From positions 56,138 through 120,137 of the forward strand of contig NZ_KV822210.1 in NCBI RefSeq assembly GCF_001815865.1: DNA of 64,000 nucleotides, in the 5' to 3' direction. Source of the stretch: Abiotrophia sp. HMSC24B09 (GTDB lineage: Bacteria > Bacillota > Bacilli > Lactobacillales > Aerococcaceae). The notes below the pieces were generated by a model. It had not been told where the DNA came from and ran no database searches. It saw only the letters and a list, made by a program, of their open reading frames with translations. Numbering within the stretch: position 1 is the stretch's first letter; every line of letters begins with the position of its first letter. Shown here one piece after another: positions 25,465-34,775 of the stretch. The position numbers and the translations under genes are program-made.

Positions 25465-25481
25465 GAAAGAAGGAAGCTAAG

Positions 25482-26000
25482 ATGGAGGCTAAGTTTTGCC
25501 GCGAATCACGAGCGGTGCAAACCCACCGTATTCTACCTTTCCATTGTAATATGCACCAAACCCTCTATGGCGGTCAGCTCATGGAATTCATTGATAACTG
25601 TGCCAGTATTACAGTGTCCCGCCATACGCGCAGTCTCTGTGTGACGGCCTCGATGGACCAGCTCAACTTTATCCGGCCTCTGCACTTGTCTGACTCCGTC
25701 TGTGTGGAAACCATTGTCACAGGTACCGGCCGTACCTCGGTTGAAGTCTTTGCCAAGGTAGTAGGGGAACGACTTGAGACGGGGGAACGTTATTTAGCAG
25801 CGACGGCCTTCTTGACCTTTGTGGCCATCGATGAGACGGGGGCTTCGGTTGAGGTCGCCCCTATTCAGCCAGAGGGCCCAGAGGAAATTTTCGTCTGCGC
25901 AGGCTACCCAGAACGCCAGGCCAAACGCATGGCCGAACGCCAAGCATCGGCTCAATTCCAGTCAGGCCTCAACTTAGATTTTCCCTGGGATATCCACTAA
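25482..26000 (+). CDS. Acyl-CoA thioesterase, hotdog fold (YciA/YkhA-like)
   Basis: A 172-residue single-hotdog thioesterase. The family signature is HCNMHQTLYGGQLMEFID near residue 22-40 with the catalytic aspartate, followed by SMDQLNFIRPLHLSDSVCVE. It hydrolyses acyl-CoA thioesters in the cytosol. I start at ATG 25482 with AAGAAGGAAG upstream; a longer frame into proS lacks support. It is 17 nt downstream of proS, probably in the same T-box-controlled transcript. Confidence 0.87.
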   Translation: MEAKFCRESRAVQTHRILPFHCNMHQTLYGGQLMEFIDNCASITVSRHTRSLCVTASMDQLNFIRPLHLSDSVCVETIVTGTGRTSVEVFAKVVGERLETGERYLAATAFLTFVAIDETGASVEVAPIQPEGPEEIFVCAGYPERQAKRMAERQASAQFQSGLNLDFPWDIH

Positions 26001-26052
26001 GGTCTGTCTGACGCCAGGTGCTAGCTTTTCTAGTTAAGGGCCAAATTTATTC

Positions 26053-26081
26053 TTTACATTTGGCAGAGAATTAGGTATGAT
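26053..26081 (+). promoter_or_regulatory. rpmE2 promoter
   Basis: TTTACA (26053-26058), 17-bp spacer, TATGAT (26076-26081). Confidence 0.7.
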
Positions 26082-26154
26082 ATTAGTGTTGCACCGAGTG
26101 CAGACAAATAACTCTAGACTAGCAAATAGCCTAGGGCAGAAAGGAAGTTCATAA

Positions 26155-26403
26155 ATGAGACCAGATATTCATCCAAACTACCAACCAGTTGTCTTCATGG
26201 ACACTACTACTGGTTACAAATTCTTGTCAGGTTCAACGAAAACTTCTAACGAAACGGTTGAGTGGGAAGATGGCAACACTTACCCATTAATCCGCGTGGA
26301 AATTTCGTCTGATTCACATCCATTCTACACTGGGCGTCAAAAATTCACCCAAGCAGATGGTCGTGTGGACCGCTTCAACAAGAAGTACGGCTTCAACAAA
26401 TAA
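26155..26403 (+). CDS. rpmE2: 50S ribosomal protein L31 type B
   Basis: An 82-residue L31. [16 protein letters not shown] and the C-terminal [11 protein letters not shown] are characteristic. It has no cysteine and so is the zinc-free type B form. AGAAAGGAAG precedes the ATG. It is monocistronic, with promoter and terminator close by. Confidence 0.97.
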   Translation: MRPDIHPNYQPVVFMDTTTGYKFLSGSTKTSNETVEWEDGNTYPLIRVEISSDSHPFYTGRQKFTQADGRVDRFNKKYGFNK

Positions 26404-26429
26404 GCCACTATTCTATCCACAGAAGACTA

Positions 26430-26452
26430 AGAGCCCCTCGGGGCTCTTTTTT
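26430..26452 (+). terminator. Rho-independent terminator after rpmE2
   Basis: AGAGCCCCTCGGGGCTCT is a perfect palindrome followed by TTTTT. Confidence 0.93.
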
Positions 26453-26480
26453 GATTTTACTTAACAATCTTTCGCAAAGC

Positions 26481-26509
26481 GTGACAAGACAAGGTTTTTG
26501 GCTTATAAT
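26481..26509 (+). promoter_or_regulatory. lemA promoter
   Basis: GTGACA (26481-26486), 17-bp spacer, TATAAT (26504-26509). Confidence 0.7.
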
Positions 26510-26545
26510 AGAGGACGAGACTAAAATTCGAAAGGATGTTTTTTT

Positions 26546-27118
26546 ATGAGTACATTATGGACTGTTTTAGGGATTATTGCTGGGATTGTGGTCCTATTAG
26601 TAGTCTTCTGGGCATCTGTCTACAACCGTTTAGTTCGTTTACGTAACTGGTCTGAAGAGAGCTTCAGCCAAGTAGACGTGCAACTCCAACGTCGTAACGA
26701 CTTAATTCCAAACTTAGTGGAAACAGTCAAAGGTTACTCTAAACACGAGAGTGAAACCTTAGATGCCGTAGTGAAGGCACGTCAACAAATCGTCAACTTG
26801 CCAATGGATGCAACACCTGAGCAAAAGAACGAATTATCAAACCAATTGACAGGCGCTTTATCACGTTTATTGGCTGTAGCAGAAGCTTATCCTGAGCTCA
26901 AAGCTAACCAAAACTACTTAGACTTACAACGTAGCTTGGAAGAAACCGAAGACTTGATTGCCAAAGCACGTCAAATCTACAACTCAAGCATTGGCCAATA
27001 CAATACTGGGATCCAAACCTTCCCTAACAGCTTGGTAGCTGGCTTAAGTGGCTTTGCACCAAAGGCTTACCTACAAGCACCAGCTGAAGCAAAAGAAGCA
27101 CCAAAAGTAAGCTTCTAA
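26546..27118 (+). CDS. lemA: LemA family protein
   Basis: A 190-residue protein with one N-terminal membrane segment (residues 4-26) and a helical domain. NRLVRLRNWSEESFSQVDVQ followed by LQRRNDLIPNLVETVKGY is the LemA signature, and IQTFPNSLVAGLSGF is typical near the C-terminus. The molecular role of LemA is not established. It is often next to HtpX, which is absent here; an unidentified gene follows. Confidence 0.92.
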   Translation: MSTLWTVLGIIAGIVVLLVVFWASVYNRLVRLRNWSEESFSQVDVQLQRRNDLIPNLVETVKGYSKHESETLDAVVKARQQIVNLPMDATPEQKNELSNQLTGALSRLLAVAEAYPELKANQNYLDLQRSLEETEDLIAKARQIYNSSIGQYNTGIQTFPNSLVAGLSGFAPKAYLQAPAEAKEAPKVSF

Positions 27119-27178
27119 GTCTAAACTTGCTCCCATTATATTATTGACTTACTAGCTAGCATGGAAAGGAGGCATGAG

Positions 27179-27928
27179 ATGAAACGGGTTAACCTCTATG
27201 TGCATTATGACTCGGTTACCAACTATATGATGACCCGGGCCCTAAGTCTGACTAGTGACGACTTTAGTGCACAGAATTTACCTAATAACTTGATTTTGGC
27301 AGAAGCGCCGGCTAATTTTGGTCGCTTTGATGTGCAGACCAACTTCAAGATTTTGCGGGGACGGTCAGAAGTCTTACGGTATATGGAGACAGTCCAAGCC
27401 CAGAAGCTGCGGATGTCTAACTGGATTGACTTCGAATCCATTGAACTCATGCATCAATTGACTCCTCAGGAAATTGCGGAATTGCTTTACCTCTTCCACT
27501 CTTCCAATGTCCTGCGCTCAGCTTTCTTCTATAAGTTGCAGAACAACTTTGTCTATCTCACTTTACCTAATGGGCTCAACAAGCTCTTCTATCGGCATAT
27601 TCAAGACTTCTACCCGCGCTTCGCTCGGAATATGACCGAACGCATGACGGAGCTAGTCAATGAGAATAAGAACCTCTTCTTCTCTAAGCGTCAGACCGTA
27701 TCTCTTTTGCCTGCGCACGTAGCTGAGGAATTGGCTCCCTTATTTGCTAATGGTATTAAAGTAGACTTTGTGCAAGCTCACTACCTAAATGGAAAATGGT
27801 TAGTTCCCCTATTTGTCATTGAAGATGAATTGACCTTGCTCTCCCAGAATCAGAATTTGGCTGAGCAGATTGGGGAGATTGTCTATGATACTAGTGCCAG
27901 CCATTGGCGCCTAGTATTGAATATCTAA
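27179..27928 (+). CDS. Conserved-looking hypothetical protein
   Basis: A 249-residue soluble protein without signal peptide or membrane segment. It contains LTPQEIAELLYLFHSSNVLR and a tyrosine/phenylalanine-rich middle part (AFFYKLQNNFVYLTL), suggesting an alpha/beta fold. I do not recognise the family. ATG 27179 is chosen because AAAGGAGG lies 6 nt upstream. It sits between lemA and ddl; ddl starts 20 nt downstream, so the two are likely co-transcribed. Confidence 0.65.
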   Translation: MKRVNLYVHYDSVTNYMMTRALSLTSDDFSAQNLPNNLILAEAPANFGRFDVQTNFKILRGRSEVLRYMETVQAQKLRMSNWIDFESIELMHQLTPQEIAELLYLFHSSNVLRSAFFYKLQNNFVYLTLPNGLNKLFYRHIQDFYPRFARNMTERMTELVNENKNLFFSKRQTVSLLPAHVAEELAPLFANGIKVDFVQAHYLNGKWLVPLFVIEDELTLLSQNQNLAEQIGEIVYDTSASHWRLVLNI

Positions 27929-27948
27929 AATTGATGGAGGAACTTTAC

Positions 27949-29037
27949 ATGAAAATCGTCTTACTCTATGGTGGGCAGAGTGCTGAACATGATATTTCCT
28001 TGATTTCAGCACATAATATTATGCAGTCCATCATGTACAATTACTATGAAGTACAACCAGTTTATATTACCAAGCAAGGAGACTGGCTCAAGGGGGCTCC
28101 TTTATCAGGTCCGCTTAGCCACTCTAATCAACTTGCCCTAAGCGCTGGTCCGCAAGCACGTTGGGCTGAGGGGCCAGAGGGTCAATCAGTCGGGACCTTA
28201 ATTCAACCTGGCGACATTAAGGAAGCAGATACCATTGTCTTTCCTATCTTACATGGGCCTAACGGCGAAGATGGGACCATCCAAGGTTTCTTGGAAGTCT
28301 TGGGTATGCCTTATGTCGGGGCTGGCGTGACTGCTAGCGCCTGCGGTATGGACAAGGTCATTTCCAAACAACTTTTCCACCAAGCTGGCTTACCACAAGT
28401 GCCATACGTGGCCTTTGATTCTCGTGAATGGGCTCAGTCCCCTGAGGAATGGATGAATCGCTGCGAGGGCAACTTGCTCTATCCGCTCTTTGTAAAGCCT
28501 GCTAATATGGGCTCTAGCGTGGGGATTTCTAAAGCCACCACAACCGAAGAGCTGCGTGCAGCCGTAGAGAAAGCCCTGCAATTTGACCGTCGCATCGTGG
28601 TGGAACAAGGGATTTCTGCTCAAGAATGCGAAGTAGCAGTTCTAGGCAACGATGACGCACACGCTAGTGTAGTCGGCCGTCTGGTTAAGACCGCTGATTT
28701 CTATGACTACGATGAAAAGTATGTCAACAACACAGTTGAAATGGAGATTCCGGCTCAATTGCCAGACGCCATTAGTGACAAGATTCAAGAATATGCCCTA
28801 CGCGCCTACCGCGCATTGGATGGCAAGGGCTTGTCGCGGGTTGACTTCTTTGTGACGGCTAGCCACGATATCTATATCAATGAAATTAACACCATGCCAG
28901 GCTTTACCCCTTACAGCATGTATCCTTGTCTTTGGGAAGCGACCGGGCTTAATACCCGTGACTTGATTGAAGAGCTCTTGCAGTTAGCGCTTAAGAGCTT
29001 CGAAGACAAGCAAGCTTATAAACAAGTAAGTCGTTAA
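27949..29037 (+). CDS. ddl: D-alanine--D-alanine ligase
   Basis: A 362-residue ATP-grasp ligase making the D-Ala-D-Ala dipeptide for peptidoglycan. LLYGGQSAEHDISLISA is the N-terminal signature, HGPNGEDGTIQGFLE and VKPANMGSSVGISK follow, and NEINTMPGFTPYSMYP is the C-terminal ATP/metal site. The omega-loop reads DFYDYDEKYVNN with tyrosine where D-Ala-D-Lac ligases have phenylalanine, so ordinary vancomycin-sensitive termini are predicted. TGGAGG precedes ATG 27949; an in-frame upstream TTG is not preferred. Confidence 0.95.
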   Translation: MKIVLLYGGQSAEHDISLISAHNIMQSIMYNYYEVQPVYITKQGDWLKGAPLSGPLSHSNQLALSAGPQARWAEGPEGQSVGTLIQPGDIKEADTIVFPILHGPNGEDGTIQGFLEVLGMPYVGAGVTASACGMDKVISKQLFHQAGLPQVPYVAFDSREWAQSPEEWMNRCEGNLLYPLFVKPANMGSSVGISKATTTEELRAAVEKALQFDRRIVVEQGISAQECEVAVLGNDDAHASVVGRLVKTADFYDYDEKYVNNTVEMEIPAQLPDAISDKIQEYALRAYRALDGKGLSRVDFFVTASHDIYINEINTMPGFTPYSMYPCLWEATGLNTRDLIEELLQLALKSFEDKQAYKQVSR

Positions 29038-29041
29038 AGAC

Positions 29042-29071
29042 AAAACCACATGGCAGATGCCGTGTGGTTTT
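29042..29071 (+). terminator. Rho-independent terminator after ddl
   Basis: AAAACCACA and TGTGGTTTT close a stem that continues through GGC/GCC around AGAT, followed by TTTTC. Confidence 0.8.
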
Positions 29072-29110
29072 CTTTGTCGCACAAAAACTTTATCAGAAAG
29101 GAAGTTAGCT

Positions 29111-30271
29111 GTGTCAGTCACTGCCAAACGCGTTTCCAACTACGAATTATTTTATGACTTGGTCTTTGTCATGGCCACTTCGTCTATGGTGGGCATGTTC
29201 CATCACGTTGGGGAGCACTCGCCTATTGGAGCTTTAGATATCATCCAATTTGTGGTGGTCAACATTAGTTTCTGGAGCCTATGGTTTACTCAAAATATCT
29301 ATATGAATAAGTACAGTCGCAGGGACCGTAATGATATTTACTCCCTGATTCTGTCCATGTTAGTCATCGGTAATCTGGCCATCAACTTGCATGCTGAATG
29401 GCGCACGACTATCCTTAATTTTAATGGGCTGAGTCTCCCAACATATTTTGTATTTAATGGCTTATTAATCCTAGCTTATGCCATTATTTTGCTTCAGTAC
29501 TGGCTGCATGGTCGCCGCTATAAGGTTTGCACGCCAGATATGGCAATGCAAATGCGTCTGATAGTCTTCGTAATCGTCATTCTCTTATTGACTTTGCCGC
29601 TTATCGCAGTGCTTCCTGTTGAGATGGGAGTCTATGTTTATGGGCTAGCCTATCTCTTGATTGTAGGGGTGCCTCTATGGATTGAGCGCTATAACAATCA
29701 TGATGCCATGAACTTTCCCCATTTGGTTGAGCGGATGCAGCTGATTACGATTCTGACCTTTGGGGAAGCTGTTATTAGTGTAATTCGAACTTTCCCTCTG
29801 AGTCAGAATGTCTGGCTAGCGCTTGTGACCTTTGCCTGTCTGGGGGCAGCCTTTATTAATTATGTCTCACAAACGGCCATTTCCTTGGAACATAACCAAA
29901 AGAATAGTCCAACCCTTTTAATTTCTGCTCATCTAGTACTCTTAATGGGACTCAATATGTTTACGGTTGGAATTGAGCTAACAACAAGTGATTTAGCCTA
30001 TTTGACTAGCCCCTTCTTAGTCTTGCTAGGCCTGGTGATTTATCATCTTTGCCTACTCTTAACCTCTCGCTATAACAAAGAAGAGCTGCGTTTGACCCGG
30101 CGCTTGCTATTACAATATGTAGGGTTATTGGCTCTAGGCGTAGGCTTGGCTTGGTACTTCCGGGACAGCATTTGGATCTTCTTCTCTGTTATTGCCCTTA
30201 TGGAGTATGCCATGATGCGTGTGGGTTATCTTCATAGACGAGACTGGATTCGTCAAAACCTCAAATTCTAA
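29111..30271 (+). CDS. ltrA: Low temperature requirement A (LtrA) family membrane protein
   Basis: A 386-residue protein with about ten transmembrane segments. NYELFYDLVFVMATSSMVGM near residue 10 is the LtrA signature, and TFGEAVISVIRTFPL near residue 217 is the second conserved block. The start is GTG at 29111 with AAAGGAAG 6 nt upstream. LtrA was first tied to cold growth in Listeria; its biochemical role is not settled. It is monocistronic. Confidence 0.88.
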   Translation: MSVTAKRVSNYELFYDLVFVMATSSMVGMFHHVGEHSPIGALDIIQFVVVNISFWSLWFTQNIYMNKYSRRDRNDIYSLILSMLVIGNLAINLHAEWRTTILNFNGLSLPTYFVFNGLLILAYAIILLQYWLHGRRYKVCTPDMAMQMRLIVFVIVILLLTLPLIAVLPVEMGVYVYGLAYLLIVGVPLWIERYNNHDAMNFPHLVERMQLITILTFGEAVISVIRTFPLSQNVWLALVTFACLGAAFINYVSQTAISLEHNQKNSPTLLISAHLVLLMGLNMFTVGIELTTSDLAYLTSPFLVLLGLVIYHLCLLLTSRYNKEELRLTRRLLLQYVGLLALGVGLAWYFRDSIWIFFSVIALMEYAMMRVGYLHRRDWIRQNLKF

Positions 30272-30275
30272 TGAG

Positions 30276-30306
30276 AAAAGCGAAGTGCAGAAGCACTTCG
30301 CTTTTT
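30276..30306. terminator. Bidirectional terminator between ltrA and the transsulfuration gene
   Basis: AAAAGCGAAGTGC and GCACTTCGCTTTTT pair around AGAA. Both strands have T-runs, so it serves both convergent genes. Confidence 0.9.
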
Positions 30307-30307
30307 C

Positions 30308-31393
30308 TTAGGCATTGAGGGCCTGAATAATGTCTGCGATTAAATCTTGCGGGTCTTCAATCCCTACGGATACTCGTAGTAAGTCGGCTGTTAAACCATA
30401 AGACTCGCGAATGTCTTGCGGGATGTCAGCATGGGTTTGGGTGGTTGGATAGGTGATGAAGCTTTCGACACCCCCTAAGCTCTCCGCAAAGGTGAAGACC
30501 TTGAGAGCGCGTAAGAAGCTGTCTACCTTGCTGGCATCTTGAATCTTAATGGACATCATGGCACCGCGACCAGGGTAGAGTACTTCTTTGATTTGCGGGT
30601 GTTGGCTTAGGGCTTGGGCTAGGGCCTGAGCATTGGCTTCTTGCCGGTCTAATCGCAGGGACAGGGTTTTAAGTGAGCGGATAAAGAGCCAACAGTCAAA
30701 AGGTGACAAGGTTGGGCCTGTTGTGTTGGACAACCAGACTAGTTGCTCGCCCAAGCTAGCATCCTTGGCCACCACCACACCAGCCAAGATGTCGTTATGG
30801 CCAGTCAGGTATTTGGTGCCTGAATGAATGACTAGGTCAGCCCCTAATTCTAGGGGACGTTGACGTAGGGGCGTCAAGAAGGTGTTGTCCACGATAAGGC
30901 GTGTTTGGTGGTGTTGACAGAGTTGGGCCACAGCCGCCAAATCAATTTCCTGCATTAGCGGGTTGGTAGGTGTCTCGACGAAGACAGCAGCTACTTGGTC
31001 GCTAATTAAGGAGGTCAAGTCTTCAAAATCTTGGAAATAAGTAAATTGATAGAAGCCTTGCGCTTGGAGCTTATCGAAGTAGCGGAAGCTGCCCCCATAT
31101 ACGTCTCGTGTTACCAGGAATTGACTGCCAGCTGGGAAGAGGCCCAGGACTAGTTGGATGGCACTCATACCAGAAGAGGTCACCACTGCTTGGGCGCCAC
31201 CTTCGAGGGCAGCCAGGCCTTCTTCTAAGACCGTACGAGTAGGGTTTTTGGTTCGGGTATAGTCAAAGCCTGTACTTTGGCCCAAACCGGGATGGGCGTA
31301 GGCGGTAGACAGGTGAATAGGCAGGGAGACCGCGCCAGTTTGTTTATCTTGTCGGTTGCCCAGTTGGGCTAGTTGAGTGTCGCGATGGGTCAT
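30308..31393 (-). CDS. Cystathionine gamma-synthase/beta-lyase family PLP enzyme (MetB/MetC)
   Basis: A 361-residue Cys/Met-metabolism PLP enzyme. The PLP lysine is in DLVIHSGTKYLTGHNDILAG near residue 195, with SSGMSAI and ETPTNPLMQEIDL upstream and the C-terminal SLGGVESFITYP. Family members act as cystathionine gamma-synthase or beta-lyase, and sequence alone does not separate these. ATG 31393 has AAAGGAG 9 nt upstream. A methionine T-box precedes it, tying it to methionine synthesis; metA is at 40292. Confidence 0.9.
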   Translation of the reverse strand: MTHRDTQLAQLGNRQDKQTGAVSLPIHLSTAYAHPGLGQSTGFDYTRTKNPTRTVLEEGLAALEGGAQAVVTSSGMSAIQLVLGLFPAGSQFLVTRDVYGGSFRYFDKLQAQGFYQFTYFQDFEDLTSLISDQVAAVFVETPTNPLMQEIDLAAVAQLCQHHQTRLIVDNTFLTPLRQRPLELGADLVIHSGTKYLTGHNDILAGVVVAKDASLGEQLVWLSNTTGPTLSPFDCWLFIRSLKTLSLRLDRQEANAQALAQALSQHPQIKEVLYPGRGAMMSIKIQDASKVDSFLRALKVFTFAESLGGVESFITYPTTQTHADIPQDIRESYGLTADLLRVSVGIEDPQDLIADIIQALNA

Positions 31394-31403
31394 CAGGGTC
31401 AAC

Positions 31404-31688
31404 TCCTTTATGGATTAATAGGTCAAAGAAAAAGCCCGACGCACAGGAAAAGGCCTGCGCGCCGGGACGAATCTTCGTGGTACCACCCGATTTTGTACTT
31501 GCCTCACAGCAAGCACCTTGGTAAGTCTAAGACTTGGCAGTAACGTTGCGAACGTCTCACTGGCTGAAAAACAGTGAAATTCTCAGAGGTCATCTTGGGT
31601 CAAGGTGGCCACCCCTTTGCAGCAACTAGGGCTCTCTATAGACCGTGGCTTGACTTACTCATCTCGTCATCGAAGTAGTATTTGCCTC
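31404..31688 (-). ncRNA. T-box leader, probably methionine-specific
   Basis: On the minus strand the T-box motif CGGGTGGTACCACG is at 31489-31476, followed by a GC-rich terminator (CCCGGCGCGCAGG pairing with CCTGTGCGTCGGG) and TTTTT near 31430. The stem I region contains AGAGAGCCC and AAGATGACCTCTGAG; the specifier read as ATG lies at 31593-31591. A methionine specifier fits the downstream gene. The specifier assignment is less certain than for the proS T-box because the usual GAA before it reads AAG. Confidence 0.87.
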
Positions 31689-31717
31689 AGTGTAACACGA
31701 AAGCAGAAGCCTGTCAA
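31689..31717 (-). promoter_or_regulatory. Promoter of the methionine T-box
   Basis: On the minus strand TTGACA (31717-31712), 17-bp spacer, TACACT (31694-31689). Confidence 0.75.
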
Positions 31718-31874
31718 CAGAGCCATTTTGTCCTGAGTCGACTAATATGACTGTCATGGGCTTTAATCATATTATTACCTCTCGGTGGCAATTCTTGACC
31801 TTGAACCACTAGGGGCTATCCAGTATAATAGAGACTATATTGGTGACCAATTGGACTGAAAGGGAGGCACTATA

Positions 31875-32984
31875 ATGGCGCAAAAAAATACAAAAAAATC
31901 TTGGGTTTGGCTTCAGCTAGGCTATTTAGTCTTGTGTCTTTTAGTCGGTGCTGCAGTTGGCTTGCTGATTGGGCGCTTCTTCGGTTCTTCACTGGCCAAT
32001 CAGATACGTCATGTGTCCATTACCTATTTGCTGGCGACCTTTATAGTGAGCACGATTTTACATATTATTATTCATGAAGGGGGCCATTTGCTTGGTGGTC
32101 TGCTGACGGGTTATAAATTTGTTAGTTTCCGGGTCATGGATTTAAAATTGGAAAAATCTGAGTCAGGTGGCTTTAAGTTTCGTTGGCAACATGTGGCCGG
32201 AACAGGTGGCCAATGTTTGATGCGCCCACCACGCTATCAAAGTCAACATTTTCCCTTTAGGCTCTACTTAGCGGGTGGATTTCTGGCCAATATTTTGACT
32301 AGTGTCTGGGCCTATTGGCTCTGGCCTAATATCTATGTCTTTGTCTTTGCTAGTCTAGGGATTTTAATGGGCCTGACTAACGCCATTCCCATGAGTTTTA
32401 ATGATGGCAAAAACTTACTTTTATTGAGCAAAAGTGAATTAAACCGCCTGGTTCTCTTCATAATGTTAGAAGATAATTACTGGGCCAATCGTGGTAAGTC
32501 TTATGATGAGAAATATCGCTATCTACGGCGTGTTACTATTAATGAGACGAACTTCTTGACTGATGCTACGATTTTCTATGACTTAGAGCAACTAGTGGAT
32601 CAGGGTCAGTTCGAAGAAGTCTATATCCTGGCTAAGAAAATCTACCAGGAACGGGAGGATATGGTGACGCCCTATCGTCAGGAAATCTTGCGTCTCTTAT
32701 TTTTTGCGGCTAGCCTACAACATCCGGAAGATCCCCTGATTACGACCTTACTGGAAGATCCACTCTTAGTGGCCATGCTGAAAACCAAGCGACCAGAAAA
32801 TTCAACGGCCCAGGCCGCCTATCACTGGCGGGTCAAGGGTGATATGGTAACGGCTCTGGAGCATTTGGCGCAAGCTAAGAAACGACTACCTCGTGCCCAT
32901 AATCTTAGAGCCCAGGAGCAGGAAGCTCGCATTATTGATTACCTGGAAGAGAAAATCCAGGCAGAACAAACCAGCAATAATTAA
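31875..32984 (+). CDS. M50-like membrane zinc metalloprotease homologue
   Basis: A 369-residue protein with about five transmembrane segments in the first 180 residues and a 190-residue soluble helical tail. ILHIIIHEGGHLLGGLLTG near residue 64 is an HExxH zinc site inside a membrane segment, as in site-2 proteases. NAIPMSFNDGKNLLLL near residue 173 corresponds to the second NxxPxxxxDG motif supplying the third ligand. The tail has TPR-like helices. GGGAGG precedes the ATG. It stands alone between two terminators; substrate unknown. Confidence 0.8.
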   Translation: MAQKNTKKSWVWLQLGYLVLCLLVGAAVGLLIGRFFGSSLANQIRHVSITYLLATFIVSTILHIIIHEGGHLLGGLLTGYKFVSFRVMDLKLEKSESGGFKFRWQHVAGTGGQCLMRPPRYQSQHFPFRLYLAGGFLANILTSVWAYWLWPNIYVFVFASLGILMGLTNAIPMSFNDGKNLLLLSKSELNRLVLFIMLEDNYWANRGKSYDEKYRYLRRVTINETNFLTDATIFYDLEQLVDQGQFEEVYILAKKIYQEREDMVTPYRQEILRLLFFAASLQHPEDPLITTLLEDPLLVAMLKTKRPENSTAQAAYHWRVKGDMVTALEHLAQAKKRLPRAHNLRAQEQEARIIDYLEEKIQAEQTSNN

Positions 32985-32985
32985 G

Positions 32986-33027
32986 AACCTCAAGAATCGG
33001 CTACTAAACCGATTCTTGAGGTTTTTG
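32986..33027 (+). terminator. Rho-independent terminator
   Basis: AACCTCAAGAATCGG pairs perfectly with CCGATTCTTGAGGTT around CTACTAAA, followed by TTTT. Confidence 0.93.
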
Positions 33028-33155
33028 GTTAAGTCAGAATACAGGACTAAAAAAACGGACGTTTACATATAGTAGGCGCTTTTTGTTCGGAAAAGCTTTA
33101 CTTTGAGCAGGATAATCGCTATATTTAGATTAAACAATTTGAAAGGAGTGACAGT

Positions 33156-33830
33156 ATGAACTGGTTCATATTAATTGGTATTGTTATTATTGTCCTTGGT
33201 TTTTCGCTTAAGTTGGATACCATGGCGGTCTTAATTGTAGCAGCCCTATCCACAGCCTTGGTGGCTGGTATTAACTGGCAAGAGGCGCTAATTCTCTTGG
33301 GGGAGAACTTCGTCAAGAACCGTTTGGTCACCATCTTCTTGATTCCAATTCCTATGATTGCTATGGTAGAGCGCTTCGGCCTGCGTCAACAAGCCCAGCA
33401 TCTGATTAGTAAGCTCAAGGGCTTGACGGCACCTATTTTGCTTTATACCTATGTCTTGATTCGTGAGGTGTCCCTAGCCTTCCATATCCCTCTGGGTGGA
33501 CATGTTCAGTTCGTTCGCCCCTTGATTTATCCTATGACCGACGCCACTGTGCGAGAAAAATGCGGCGATGATTTAAGCGATGAGGAGGTTGACGCTATTA
33601 AGGGTAAATGTGCGGCCGTAGAAAATATCGCCAACTTCTACTCTCAAAATATCTTTGTCGGTTCTTCAGGGGTCTTGCTGATTATTTCTACTTTAACTGA
33701 AGCAGGTTATGATGCGGCGGCAACAGATGTTGCCAACACAGCTCTGACTGTAGGGATTGCTAGCTTAATCGTGGTAGCACTCTATATGGCATACTGGCAG
33801 CAAAGTCTGAATAGAAGGGGGAGAAAATAA
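33156..33830 (+). CDS. DUF969 family membrane protein
   Basis: A 224-residue integral membrane protein with about six segments. The family is recognised from its arrangement with DUF979 and pcp and from motifs such as IREVSLAFHIPLGGHVQFVR and CAAVENIANFYSQNIFVGSS. Together with the next gene it is thought to form a permease; the pcp neighbour points to 5-oxoproline or a pyroglutamyl compound as substrate, which is an inference. GAAAGGAGTG precedes the ATG. Its stop overlaps the next start by one base. Confidence 0.88.
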   Translation: MNWFILIGIVIIVLGFSLKLDTMAVLIVAALSTALVAGINWQEALILLGENFVKNRLVTIFLIPIPMIAMVERFGLRQQAQHLISKLKGLTAPILLYTYVLIREVSLAFHIPLGGHVQFVRPLIYPMTDATVREKCGDDLSDEEVDAIKGKCAAVENIANFYSQNIFVGSSGVLLIISTLTEAGYDAAATDVANTALTVGIASLIVVALYMAYWQQSLNRRGRK

Positions 33831-34759
33831 TGGAAATCACTGCAGTACGTGATCTGATTTTAGAATTCGCTTATTACATTGCGGGGGTAATCTTCTTCCT
33901 GTCAGCCTTCTATGTTTATCGCTCAGATAGTAAGACTCGATTGGGGGCTACCATCTTCTGGAGTCTCTTAGGGGTTATTTTTGCCTTTGGGTCTTACTTG
34001 CCACCATTTATAGTAGGGGTTCTGTTAGTAGTCATGGCGATTTTAACTGTGACTAAGCAAGTGACTACTCCTAGTCTTCATACGGTGTCCGATGCTGTGA
34101 AGGAGGAACGTGCTAAGCGCTATGGCTTATGGATTTTCTTGCCTTCTCTGACCTTGGCCTTAGTTGCCGTCTTGTTAGTTTACAATGTTAAAGGTTTAGG
34201 GGGGCAAGCGCCTTTAGTAATTGGTGGCTTAATTTCCTTGGCGGTTGCTTTGATTATGTTACGTCCTAAGCCAAAAGAAGTCTATGATGGGACCACTCAG
34301 ATGACGCTACAAATGGGGGTAACCATCATTCTGCCTCAATTACTTGCTGCTCTGGGAGTTATCTTTACCAAGGCACAAGTAGGAACCTTGATTTCGACAG
34401 CTGTAGCCTCAGTGGTGCCAGCGGAGAATCGTTTGTTAGGTGTAGTAGCCTATGTTTTAGGGATGGTAATTTTCACCATGATTATGGGGAATGCCTTCGC
34501 AGCCTTTACAGTAATTACGGCAGGGATTGGGATTCCGTTTGTTTTCGCTTTGGGAGCTAATCCGGTGGTAGCCGGCACCTTAGCTATGACAGCGGGCTAT
34601 TGTGGGACCTTGATGACACCGATGGCAGCCAATTTTAACTCTATGCCTGCTTCTCTCTTAGAAATGAAAGACCCGAATGGCGTCATCAAGCAGCAAATTC
34701 CTGTTGCGCTTGTCATGATTGTCTTGCACATTGCCTTGATTTACTTTATGGCATATTAG
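33830..34759 (+). CDS. DUF979 family membrane protein
   Basis: A 309-residue integral membrane protein with nine to ten hydrophobic segments. [20 protein letters not shown] and [20 protein letters not shown] resemble the anion-transporter-like core of permeases. It overlaps DUF969 by one base (TAATG), so the pair is probably made as a complex. GGGGGAG precedes the ATG. pcp follows after 16 nt. Confidence 0.88.
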   Translation: MEITAVRDLILEFAYYIAGVIFFLSAFYVYRSDSKTRLGATIFWSLLGVIFAFGSYLPPFIVGVLLVVMAILTVTKQVTTPSLHTVSDAVKEERAKRYGLWIFLPSLTLALVAVLLVYNVKGLGGQAPLVIGGLISLAVALIMLRPKPKEVYDGTTQMTLQMGVTIILPQLLAALGVIFTKAQVGTLISTAVASVVPAENRLLGVVAYVLGMVIFTMIMGNAFAAFTVITAGIGIPFVFALGANPVVAGTLAMTAGYCGTLMTPMAANFNSMPASLLEMKDPNGVIKQQIPVALVMIVLHIALIYFMAY

Positions 34760-34775
34760 AATAGGAGATCAACTT

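Noticed and set aside
28690..28740. Ddl as a D-Ala-D-Lac ligase giving vancomycin resistance
   Set aside because: The omega-loop has tyrosine (DEKY), the D-Ala-D-Ala type; D-lactate ligases have phenylalanine there.
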